Positions 44,389-55,100 of a stretch of DNA of 64,000 nt are shown piece by piece. A program made the position numbers and the translations under genes. Every line of letters begins with the position of its first letter. Within the stretch, counting starts at the first letter, position 1. A model generated the notes under the pieces. The model saw nothing but the letters and a program-made list of their open reading frames with translations. It did not search any database and was not told where the DNA came from. This DNA comes from Hyaloperonospora brassicae (Eukaryota; Oomycota; Peronosporomycetes; Peronosporales; Peronosporaceae), in NCBI GenBank assembly GCA_947650285.1, contig CANTFL010000146.1, positions 62,001 to 126,000 of the forward strand, read 5' to 3'.

Positions 44389-45360
44389 TTACAGCTTGGA
44401 CAACGGTTTGACTGCGTCGAACACGACCGGCAGCTTGGTGGCCAGCATCATATTGCCCTTGAGCTTGAGCTTGCCCTTCATGAAAGCCTGCAACAGCACG
44501 TCACATCAGCACTTGGCACCTCAGCCACTCAGCCACTTCCACGCACTTGTCGTACCTGCTGCGCATTTAGTTTCCCCATCGCAATGGCTACAAAGTCGGC
44601 GTCGCTGACTGTGATGACCACGTCAGCCTTCTTGACCTCTTCCGTCAGCGCTGGCACGGCGCTCTTGAGGTCCAAATGCCACTTGCCCGCACCTGGAATG
44701 TCGAACTGAATGACGCCCTTCACTTTCTTTGCCATCGCCGCTCCGTTTGCCGTCACGACGTCTCCAAGTAGACGGAAGATCTCTTTCGAGTTGAGGCTCT
44801 TCGTCGGCGTCGCTGGAGCGGTCGTAGACGCACCAGGTGCGACTTCAGGCTGACCTTTATCGTCCGAACTCTTCTTCTTCTCCTTCAGGTACTTGCGCGT
44901 AGCCGCCAGCACCACGTTCAGCTTCATGGCGTGTCCCATGTTGCCTTTGACCTTCACGAGCTTCTTCAGAAACGCCTAAAGCACATCGAACCACACACAC
45001 CCACACATTTGCATGCAATGCACATTCACATCAACACAAGTGTACCCACGTCAATATGTGTACATGTGGTCGTATACAGAGCGATCCATTTGTCGCGTGT
45101 ACCTGTTGTGGGTTCAATTGGTTGTCCATCATTTTGAGAAACGTATCTTCGGACAGAGTGATGGTCACGTCGGCCGCGTCTGCTGCTGCAGCTGCTGTCT
45201 TGACGCTGCCGTCGCCGGTCTTGAGGTCCACGAGCCACGCACCGGCGCCTTCGACCTCTATCTTAATGACGCTCTTGACACGGCGCACGAGGGACGGACC
45301 GTCGTGCTCGACGGCGTCGCGCATCGTGCGAAACAATTCCGCGGTACGGGATGGGGCCAT
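44389..45360 (-). CDS. Tandem SCP2 sterol-binding-domain protein with peroxisomal SKL signal
   Basis: Three exons on the minus strand (45360-45103, 44975-44556, 44487-44389), all phase 0, 258 residues. Two SCP2 domains in tandem: the first spans residues about 1-110, with V-K-S-V-I-K-I-E-V-E-G-A-G-A-W and V-T-I-T-L-S-E-D-T-F; the second spans about 140-258, with V-K-G-V-I-Q-F-D-I-P-G-A-G-K-W-H-L-D-L-K and V-V-I-T-V-S-D-A-D-F. Each domain ends with an A-F-M/L-K-x-K-L-x-x-K-G-N-M segment that begins a new exon, so the exon layout mirrors the duplication. The last three residues are S-K-L, the classic PTS1 peroxisomal import signal. SCP2 domains bind sterols and fatty acyl-CoA, so a peroxisomal lipid-carrier role is likely. 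Divergent from ORC5 with 224 bp between starts. Confidence 0.9.
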
Positions 45361-45584
45361 TTGAGCCGGACGAAGAAGCGACGCGAAACGGGTGTTCTGC
45401 AACTACTACCTCACGTCCGACGTGACGGTTCGCTTGCGCTACTTCAGAAGAAAAGAAACGCGTAAGTTACGATCAATCTCATACCGTTTGCACGCGTGTC
45501 ATTTGTCGTAAAAAACACCCTCACCTCGTAATCAAACCAATCAAACCAATCAAACGAATCAAACGACCGCGTCAAGCGTTGCCA
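45361..45584. promoter_or_regulatory. Probable bidirectional promoter between SCP2 protein and ORC5
   Basis: 224 bp between divergent starts. Near the ORC5 start is a short direct array of AATCAAAC (about 45533-45563, four copies), which could be a control element or a simple repeat. Confidence 0.5.
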
Positions 45585-47395
45585 ATGATCGGACGCGCAG
45601 GTCCGGTGGCCGACCTGACGCGCGCGACGGGTCTGAACGCCGCCACGTTCGCGTCGCCCGCGCCGCTTGTGATCGTCTATGGAGGCGCCTCCACTGGCAA
45701 GAGTATGGCCGTCGCACAGGCCTTGCGGACCCACTCGTCGCCGCATACGCTCGTGGACTGCACAGCGCTGTACTCCGCCAAGGAATTGTACCGAGAAGCT
45801 GTGGCACAGCTGCACGAGGGCGCGACAATGGACTATGGACTGGGGGAAGAAGAGCTGGAGATTGCCATGGAGACATTGCCACCACGTGGTGGGACAGAGG
45901 CAGACGCTGATGTGAGCAGTGGAGCGCTGCAGGACGAGGAAGACGTTTGTTCGCTGAATTTCTTGAGCTTTTTCAAGACGCTCGACAAGTTTATGACGCA
46001 GACTGCAGCAGCAACAAAAAGAAGAGCTGCTGGTGCAAAGCCCACGCGGCAGATCCTGTACTTTGCACTGGATCACGTCGACAGGCTCTTGGATCGAGGA
46101 CTGGGGGCACTGCTCACGTGTGTGTGCACGATGAACGACCAGATTGCCTACTTGCATGTGAGACGGACGGTATTGGCGCTCGGGTTGTGGGATGCCGTTG
46201 ACTGCGTCGTGGGTGGGTGTTGCTAATGAGTGGATTTGCTCTGTTTGTGTCGGTTGAGTCGCGTACAGATGTTTGAGGACGCTCCGCCGTGGGAAGTGTG
46301 TGTGCTGCTGCTGACGCGGGGAATGTCGTTGGACTTTGATCGACTAGTGATGCCCTTTTATCCAGCGTATGTGCACTTCCCGCCGTACAAACCAGGTTCG
46401 CTATCGAGATGGCTCGTGTGCATTGGAAACTAGTGAGGTTGTTGATGTTTGTGCACGCGCGGACTTGACTTGTGGTGTTGAGGCAGGGCAGCTGGCGGAC
46501 ATTTTGGTGGAGCAGTTGGGTATGAAGGAAGCCAACGATATCTTTCACACTTGGCTCGTGCATCTGCACGGACTTTTGCCTCCTGCGCCGGATGGGGATT
46601 GGCTTGAGTTTCGAGCTGTGGTCGTGCATCTGCTACCAGAGGTTCGCGACTTGTTCTTACAGCCTGTACCAGGTTGTCAAGCTTCGAGGGTCAAGAGCAA
46701 ACTGGAGCGTGACACCAAAGCCCTCGTGCAGGCGTTTCTTCAGACGCGGCGAAAAGACCTTTTTGGCTACCACAAAGTGTCAGGCGGTGGCGCCGGTGAT
46801 TTATCCGAGCTGATTTCATGCACCAACCTGAGCCGAAACTGCCTACTGCTCGTGCTTGCAGGCTATCTGGCCTCGTTCAATCCGCAAGAAACTGACGTTC
46901 GCTTCCTCTCGTCTTCTGGCGGAATGCGTCGGAAAAAGCGTGCGAAGAAGGATGGCGAGGGGAAGCCAAATGCGGCACCAACTACCACTACTAGCAACAA
47001 GAAGCAGCACATCAGTCAGTTGCTCATCGGCCCACGGATCTTCACGTTGCAACGGCTCCTCGCCATTTACCTCAATCTTCGTGTGGAAGCCGAGGCAGGA
47101 ATCGCTCTCTCCAACGACGAATCATGCTCTTCTGAAACACGGGAAGAAGTGTTTGCGCACGTACGTTTTTGACTCGAGTGTTCTGCAACTCATTAACGGC
47201 CTGCTGACAGTAAGTGCGTGCTTTCTATGTTTGTAGCTCGCGACCCTCGTGCGAATGCAGCTCTTCCAGCGAACCACACCCCCACACGTACTGGACAACA
47301 TCAAGTTCCGCTGCCTTGCTGACGCCCGCTTTATCCAAGAAACTGCACGATATCTATCTTTTCCGCTAGACGCCTATCTAAATCGAGCCGCATAA
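45585..47395 (+). CDS. ORC5: Origin recognition complex subunit 5
   Basis: Four exons: 45585-46157, 46269-46395, 46487-47160, 47237-47395; joins keep frame, 510 residues. ORC5 is an AAA+ subunit of the complex that marks replication origins. The Walker A motif is G-G-A-S-T-G-K-S (residues 33-40); a Walker B-like strand is L-Y-F-A-L-D-H-V-D. The middle matches ORC5 in A-G-Y-L-A-S-F-N-P-Q-E-T-D-x-R-F, then a Lys-rich loop, L-L-I-G-P-R-I-F-T-L-Q-R-L-L-A-I. The C-terminus has I-K-F-R-C-L-A-D-A-R-F-I, corresponding to the winged-helix end K-x-K-C-x-x-x-x-x-F-I of animal ORC5. The ATG at 45585 is preceded by an in-frame TTG only. The donor at 46158 (GTGAGA) was chosen because it restores the expected strand order. 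Confidence 0.92.
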
Positions 47396-47549
47396 TGCTT
47401 GCTTGCTGCCGATGACTTGACGTGAGATGAGATGGACATGCCTTCTGTCGCATCTGGAATGGACGCACAATTCGTGCAATCTCTCCCACAGCAAGACGGC
47501 GTCTCTTTCGGATCCACGCATGATCCAGAGAATCGGTGAGGCAAGTCCA

Positions 47550-50500
47550 TCATAGCAGTCGGGCCGGGGTGATCGGTTCTTGCTCCCGGAATAGTTCCTC
47601 CAGCACACCGTTCGCTTCGTACAAGAACGGATGCTTCAGCACCTCCTTCGGCGTCACCCGCTGATACGGGTCTTTTTCCATCATACGAGATATCTGTACG
47701 CCGATGACAACCCAAATAACCACAAAGTCAGTGTGGACGAACAGACAGTCCGTGAGACATTCGACGGGAGGACTTACCATGTCCTTTGCGTCGTCCGAAA
47801 TGTTAGCCCATTCCGGTTCTTCAAACTCGTAGTCCACCCGCTTGTTCATCTGAATGAGCTCCTCGTCATTCACACCGAAAAAAGGCTCATAGCCGCACAA
47901 CATCGTGTATGCCACAACGCCCGCAGAAAACATATCCACGCCGCATGGGTAGGCTTCACCTTTGCCTGCGCAAAGGATCTCTGGTGCCACGAATCCAGGC
48001 GTCCCGCATCTACAATCGTTCAGCCAATGCAATCAGACCCCTGTCGAAAGCTGCCATCGGAGCTATAAAGCAATCATTCGGCGGGAAACACACATGGACA
48101 CTGCATGACCTACCGTCCCCTTAGCATTCCGTCTGGCTGGATAAACGCTGCCATGCCAAAGTCAGCTACTTTTATCACCGAGTACCTATCGCACAACAAA
48201 AAACAATTGTCACACAACACTCGATAACACACGCACAAACGCGGTAGCACGTACTCTCTGCCATCCGTCGTGCGTCCATAGTCCAGCGCTAGATTGGAGA
48301 GCTTCACATCTCGATGGGCCACGCCATTCCGATGACAGTAAGCAATCGCCTGTACGAGACTAGCAATCAAGAATGCAGCACGTGTCTCGTCCACAGCACT
48401 CTTCAGTGCAATCTCTTCATGGAGATCGCCGTCTCTCATTAGCTCCATCTCCATCACCAAGTAATCGCGCGTTTCGAACAGCGACTGAAGCCGAATCACG
48501 GGGCAGTACGAAGAGCCCGATCGGACCGTCAGCAAACTCTGCGTCAAGATTTCTCGCACCACCGTGTCTTCGCGTTCGGTATCGCGAGCAACCAGGTCCC
48601 AAAACGTTTTCTTCTCGATGATCTTGAGAGCGACATCCTCCAAGCCGCCCCATTGTTGTTTCCGGCGTGCACGGCGAACAACCGAAAAACGTCCTTTGCC
48701 CAGCTCACAGTTCTTTCTAGATGTTCCCGTGGGACTATCTGGACTGAGGTCGAACAGGTCGTCGATGTTCAGCTTAGTTGCTCGCGTTATCATCTCTCTC
48801 CACTGCACCGCATCCGTCTCGGAATCGAACTGAAGCCACACCTCGTTGCATTCCGACAATGCTGATGAGCGGCTGTTGTACTTCAGCACAAAACCAGCCG
48901 TACTTTGCTGTTTCAAATACACAGATCCCTCCGATAGATTGGCATGACCCACTGGACGACTCGATTCGTTCGCATCCAAGTACTCCCAGAGATTATTGCG
49001 GTACAAAGACATGTAGCGCTTGCACCATTTTCGTCCTTGCACTTTCACGTGAGCCCAACCTGTGCGAGCTATTCTAGTCGAATCGGCTGCCGGTGAGAAG
49101 TAGGAACGATGTTTGTCTCCCCTTCCTAGCTCGCGCTGCTGCTCAAACACGTCGAAAGGCAGTTCAGTTGCCAAGCACGATAACAACCAGGAGTCAGCAC
49201 TCCAAGAGTGACCACGACCCCCTGCATTCGGCACCGCAAGTTTTCCTAAGATCGGTGCAATGTCGTCATTAGCCATCGAGTTGTCTTCGGCAATCACGTT
49301 CATCCCAAATGGTGACGGCCGGTCCATCTGCTGCAAGGCGTTGCCGGATGGCTTCATGCTCGCAAAATAATTGCCACCGTGAACGCTCACTTCGTCGCCC
49401 AAGAAGGCGTGCGTGCTGTTGGACATGTTGCTGTTGTGAATCGTCGTATAACACTTCCGCAGCACTGTGTCGACGCCAGACCCTCCAGACGCTACCGCAG
49501 GTGTCGAAGGGAAAAGCGCGCTTTCCAACAATGGACACTCTACCGTTATGTGGTTGCCGCTACAGTTTGCGCATACATGCGGGTCCGTGCGACGACTGTT
49601 CGCGCGTGGTCGCTCTTCCAAACAAGGACTCGTTGGCAGCGCGAGATTCGGAATGTTGCCATCTCCATCGGGATGGAGTGACGAGTGCATTCCATTCGGC
49701 ACCACAGGCGAGCGTATCTTGAGCTTCTCCTCAGATGTCAACGAATGCGCCCGGTGTCGGCCAGCGGCGGCAACTGCAGCTGCTACAACGGCCTGGTTTG
49801 ACTTCTTGGTCGCGTCTTCTTCAGACTCGATTGTGGTGCCTATACGAAGCAGCGGGGCCGTGTCGTCATCATCCGAGTCCGAAGTGTCCAGCTTCTTACG
49901 CGCATCGATATTGTGCACACTGAGTACAAAAACGCATTCATATCGCACACACAACATGTGAGCGTGTCTCGCCGTTGCGCTCGAGCACGAAAACTAATGC
50001 AAGATCATCCGGCTCATGAATACCACACAAGGATCTGTACCTGACGTCCAGTTCGCTGTGGATACTGTTTACCATAAGCCGTTGCAGCAGCATATCCATC
50101 TGCAGTTCCCATGGCTTGTTCGGGCTAAACTCGCCAGCCTTCTGCAGCGAACACACCGTGTCGCTACTGCTCGCATTTCCATCGTCGCTTTTCACACTCT
50201 TTTGCCTCGTCGACCGATGTGACGTCGTGGACAGATCCGCGTCATCTGCACTCGTAGACGCTCCACTGCTACTCCCGCCGTGTTTCTCCATGTGCTACAT
50301 GCATCCACAAGACAAGACACACCACACACACATTCAGTCTCTCACTGCACACGAAAACACCACCACCACTCTCCTTCCTACTTAGCAGCACACAAAGGAA
50401 GCAACCACAACCACAAAACCGCAAGAACCTCACCGTGTGAATCTTGACAGCCGTGTGGGTCGCCAAGTTGCCCTTCTTGTGGATGAGCTTAAAGCAGCTC

Positions 50501-50775
50501 ACGCAGTACGCGTCGTGGCAGCACCCGTTGCAGCTCAAACTGGCGCTATGGAGCTCGCAATAGACACACAGCGGCCGCAGCTCTTCTGTCCCGTGCTTTG
50601 TGTCCCCCGCGTCGAGCTCGTCGCCCGCGTTGGAGCGGTATCGCCCCTGCATGAACCAGAGCCGCCAGCTCGTGTTCTCCAACCGCGTGGCTTCGTCCAC
50701 AAAGCGCCGCATGGTGCTAAACGACTGCCACGACTTCTTGGCGGCCTGTTCAAAGACCGCTACGTCTTCAATCAT
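47550..50775 (-). CDS. B-box zinc finger / PH domain / CAMK-type protein kinase
   Basis: Multi-exon minus-strand gene. Exons that can be placed: 47693-47550, 48009-47778, 48185-48114, a long exon 49919-48255, and 5' exons around 50291-49985 and 50775-50450. The first exon encodes a B-box-like zinc module (C-V-Y-C-E-L-H...C-N-G-C-C-H-D-A-Y-C-x-x-C-F, then two His). A second small C/H cluster (H-V-C-A-N-C-S-G-N-H) follows in the long exon, then a PH domain (G-W-A-H-V-K-V-Q-G-R-K-W-C-K-R-Y up to W-R-E-M-I), and the kinase: G-K-G-R-F-S-V-V, A-L-K-I-I, H-R-D-V-K-L-S-N, D-F-G-M-A and G-T-P-G-F-V-A-P-E. The kinase is intact. The PH domain suggests phosphoinositide-dependent recruitment. Splice sites around 49985-49919 and 50450-50291 are not fixed, and another 5' exon may lie between 50776 and 51065. 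Confidence 0.8.
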
Positions 50776-51262
50776 CGCAGCGACTTGGCGCCTGTTGTAC
50801 GGCTTCGTGCGCTGGAGCAGCTGCTGTAGTGGAGATGGTGACTAGCGCTGCGCAGTGTCGAGAGGAAGGCGAGATGACCGACGGGGTGCGTCCACGGCAT
50901 TCGACGCGTGAGAAAAGGAGCTCGTTGTCGGTTTTCTTGCTCTGTGTAATTGCTGAGACGATACCTGTGGAACTTGATACGCTCTGAAGTAAGCGAAACC
51001 AGTCGCGCGAACACAATGTGTCGCATAGCGTCGAGGCGACTGTCGGCGGTAGGACGTACATTCATTCACCTCACGACCGAAAGGAACTGTGTTGAAATAG
51101 CTTGAAAAACACATGTCACGCGTGGCCCACGTGAATGATTGGCGCATGACGGTCTTCGTTTCGCTACGATGGGGCGACGGGCCAATCCCCTGAATAGTCA
51201 TAGCCACCACGAACAAACCGGGAAAAGCACGTACTGTGTGTGTGGGCGAGCTGTTCGGTCGC
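50776..51262. promoter_or_regulatory. Divergent intergenic region, possible extra 5' exon
   Basis: Between the kinase gene (minus) and the 2OG oxygenase gene (plus). On the minus strand the frame of the kinase stays open for 20 codons upstream of its first ATG and meets an acceptor-like CTACAG near 50824, so a spliced upstream exon (for example from an ATG at 51065) is conceivable. Confidence 0.35.
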
Positions 51263-52021
51263 ATGGGCAGCAGACGCATGACAGTGGCGGCACCACACGT
51301 TACCAGGCGGGGAGGGCGCGAGAAGAACGAGGCCGGCCGTGACATCACTCGCCGAGAGGCCGCCGCGTGGGCGGCAGATGGCGTTCCGTCTGCGCTCTGC
51401 TTCAAGGCACTGCGCCACTCGCTGCGCGTCCAGAACTTGTACGGCGAGCTCATCTTTGCCGTGCCGGCCTTCTTGTCGTGCGACGAGTGCCAGCGGGTTC
51501 GCTCGTTTGCCGACGAAGGCGCATTTGAGCGCGTGACGCAACGGGCCAGTCGAGAGTACGCGTTCAGGGACAACGATCGGCTGTTGCTGCGGCTTCCGGC
51601 GTTCGCAGAGCTGCTCTGGAAGCGCCTGCAGCCACACGTTCCTGTCGAGTACGAAGGCATGCATGCCGCCGGGTTGAACCCCGCCATTCGCTTCTATCGC
51701 TACCACAAGGGACAGCGGTTTGGCTGCCACGTTGACCAAAGTGACGTGGACCGACGAACGGGCTACCACAGCCGCTTCACTGTGCTCGTGTACCTGAACG
51801 ACTCGACGGACTCAGACTTGCAGGGCGGCAGCACCGTCTTTTATGCGAACGAAGCTGGGGCGAAGGAAGAGCAGGTGGTGCTGGACGTCGTTCCACAGAC
51901 GGGGTCAGCACTCGTACATGGTCGTGGAGATCGCTGTCTACTGCATGAAGGGGCTCTGGTCACTCGAGGAGTGAAGTACTTGCTGCGCACCGACGTCATG
52001 TACTCTCAGACAAGGAAGTAG
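51263..52021 (+). CDS. 2-oxoglutarate/Fe(II)-dependent oxygenase, prolyl-4-hydroxylase-like
   Basis: Intronless, 252 residues from the ATG at 51263 (the longer frame begins with GTG). The iron-binding facial triad is visible: H-V-D in F-G-C-H-V-D-Q-S (near residue 156) and the distal histidine in C-L-L-H-E-G (near residue 228), with the 2-oxoglutarate-binding basic residue following (V-K-Y-L-L-R-T-D). A double-stranded beta-helix core with F-T-V-L-V-Y-L-N and L-Q-G-G-S-T-V-F lies between. Plant and algal relatives in this style hydroxylate proline or other residues; substrate here is unknown. No signal peptide is evident, so a cytosolic or nuclear location is more likely than ER. Confidence 0.85.
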   Translation: MGSRRMTVAAPHVTRRGGREKNEAGRDITRREAAAWAADGVPSALCFKALRHSLRVQNLYGELIFAVPAFLSCDECQRVRSFADEGAFERVTQRASREYAFRDNDRLLLRLPAFAELLWKRLQPHVPVEYEGMHAAGLNPAIRFYRYHKGQRFGCHVDQSDVDRRTGYHSRFTVLVYLNDSTDSDLQGGSTVFYANEAGAKEEQVVLDVVPQTGSALVHGRGDRCLLHEGALVTRGVKYLLRTDVMYSQTRK

Positions 52022-52192
52022 GCCGTGCACTTGCTGGACGTTCCTAGTATCGGAACTGCGCAATGTTCGTTAGCCGCTGCTAGAAGAAGACATGAGCAGG
52101 AGGAAAATGGTGGTTGAATATAATCGACAACACTGCATATGTACACGTAAAAGGTGTTGATGGACTCTTGATTGGGACCGCCGATCCGAGTG

Positions 52193-55100
52193 TTAACAAC
52201 CTCCTAGCTCTCGTAGTCTTCTCGCAAGAGCGTGGACAAAAGGGTTGTTCTGGCAATACACGCACAATCAGTATGTCAGAAGATCTCACGCACATGAAAT
52301 ACAACAGGTGCGTACCTCGATATCGCCCACAATGGCTAGCACTTTGCCTAGTGTCTGTCGAGCAACGTCCTTGCTGTCTGTCGCTTCCGGCTGCTCCACG
52401 TAGTGAGCAAGATGTAAACACAGCACCACTAGCATATTCTCCACAATGAACGCCAAGCTGTCGGCGTGATATTCCAGTACGTTCTCTAGTGCTAAAGTAT
52501 CCGATGGATGCTCACGCTGGCCAAGGGGTAGCTGCGACGATAGCGAAGAAGGAACGGATGCCGACGCAGCTTCATTCTTCAAAGCAGTAAGCGCACCGAC
52601 AAGCTGCTTGCTCGTTTCCAGAGCGAATACGACTGAGTCGAACCGCGCTACGAACTCATTGACTGACGGCGCAAGAGTCCACAATGGATCCGTTGCTGCC
52701 GCAAACGCGCGCGGGCCCACCGAGGACATGGACGGGAACTGATTGTTGTTCTGCAGCGGCGTCTTGTCCGAGATCGACAAAAGCGGAGCTGCGCGACCAG
52801 CGCCTTCCTCACTCACTGCACGCATCGTGCGGCTTGCGCAGAAAGCAGCGGCATTGCACAAGATCATCCGAGACGCGTACAATTTCTCTTCGTCAAGTAA
52901 GGACATGTGCAGGAGACTGACGCTGCCACTGGACTGTATGGCTGCAGCATCGCACTGCTCCAAGAGTCTGTCTCGCCAGTCCACAGAAGAGACCCGCTGA
53001 ATCGCAGCATCGCACGGTTCCTCCGCAAAGCCCGCAGCTTTGTTAGTCCACCATGAAACGCCATTGCTGTCAACCATGCTGTCACCGTCGTCATTGGGAG
53101 GCACAAGCTCCGCACTAAACTGCAGGAAGACCTGGAGAATCTGCTGTGATATTTTTTCCCACTTGGCCGTCGCCAACGTTTGCTGGCACAGATCAGGGAA
53201 TTGGGTCACGTAGCGAAAGACAAATGTCACGTAGGATAGCTCACGAAGAAGGTTCACGGAAATCGGCTGCGACTGCAAATTGCTGGAGCACAGCTTCAGT
53301 GCTGATGTACACAGCTTCCGGTTCTTGTTTACAAAGTACAGCACTTGGCTGGCAATTGCGCGGTTCTTGGGCAATGAGGCACAGCTTGCGCTCAACAGAC
53401 GCGCAACGGGAAGCCATTTACGAAAGTACAGATCCTCAACGCGCTGGAAAAAGGTCATGGACGCAGCAGCGTCTTGCTGCTGGTTCTGAGCAAAATACTG
53501 GGGTCGATGTGTTGGTAGGTTGCGAGCGTCAGTTAGCACACGGATCAAGCCACCTTCCAGCAGAGCTACTGCTCCTTCTTGTGTTTCAGTAACCCGTGCG
53601 AAAAGTGACAAAAAGCACTCGTACATCGTACCAACGGTCGAAGCATCCATGCCCTGCGGAAGCACACTACTTTTCACCATGGATGAATTGTCATCGTTAC
53701 GCTCGAAAGCTACCGCGTCCATATCACTCAGCTTCTTGAATATGTCAATGAAGTGTAACAGGTAGCCACGCTCACGAAAGATTGGAACGAGCGAGGAGTC
53801 GTGATCAAAAGCAATCAAAGACTCTAGCGCTGACACTGCAAGTGCCATGCTGAGCGTATCTTCACCATCACTTGCGTCCCTGCAGATAAGATCAACGATC
53901 TGGTTGGTAAGTAAATGCCGAACACGCTGTTTCTGGCTTCCTGTAGCACTTGTGTGGCCATACTTTGACGAAGCCGACTCTTGCAAGGCATGGCTTGGCA
54001 ACATGTGCAGCACGTGTACAACGCAAGAGTACAACAGTGTGCGAGAGTTGCGCGCAGCCGACGGATTTCCCGTCGACGCAGCACTGCTGTGCACGGAACG
54101 AAACAGCAGTTCCAGGTAGCTCACGTTTTGACCATAACGGCTCTCTGCTCGAGCCGATGGCCAGCTTCCTTCCTCGATGTAGCTGAGCTGCGAGAACAGT
54201 ATCAAAGCGATCCTGGATACAATCTCGAACAACTGAGCAGAAACACCTGCTTTCTTGGTCAACTTACCCAGCACGGCTGTTACAATACTGTTCAATAGTT
54301 CCAACCGCACTTCCGCTGTCGCGATACCGTTCGGCCCCTGCCACAAAACTGGAGTCTCGAGCCCTTCTTGTCCCCGAGGTAATGTCAGGTAGTCCAGCAC
54401 AATCACTTCCATAAGCTCTCGCAACGAGTTCAGAGCGTGGCTTTCAGCAGCGATTCGCTCAGAATAAATGTTCCACTGCACGGCCCATTGAATAAACCTC
54501 TCCGCAGCTGCTTCCACACTGTTTTGGCTGCTGTTACTGCTTGCGCCGTCGCCATTCACGCGAAATCGTTTGCTCGATGATGAGTAGAGATCATTCACCC
54601 CGTCGTCGGTTGCCGTCAAATCCAGCGACTGAATCGCTTGACAAAACCGCTCAACATCAATTTTAAGCCACTTGTAATAGCAACCTTTCTCCACAGCCAA
54701 CGTCGCCTGTTCAGCCAAAGCCACAACCTGCTGGTTTGTTGGCACCGGTGGCGGCATGATGTGGAACGAACACTCATCTAGCTGCTGAACCAGCAGCATT
54801 TGTTCAATCGATCGATGGTCGTCGTGGCTGCCGACGGGCACGGATAGCAACTGTCCTATCAGCTTGCTAACCTTCTTCATATGCGCAGGTTCTTTGTGTA
54901 ACCCCACGTGCAGGTACACTGCGAGCGTCTTAAAAAACCACCCGCGCATGTTCAGTTCAGCAATACTAGCAGCAGCCGTCTTCCTCTCCGCTACATGATA
55001 AACGCGACTGAACAACTGGATCTGCGAAACAAAGTAATCAGATGGAACGCTTTCCAAGGCAGCGATAGTGTTCGAAGACGAAAACTCCTGCGTAACGAGC

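Noticed and set aside
52080..52421. Minus-strand frame of 113 codons and an alternative last exon of Nup205 beginning Glu-Val-Val
   Set aside because: The acceptor at 52250 gives a short helical end with a natural stop; the alternative acceptor near 52204 gives a longer Cys-rich tail less like a nucleoporin end.
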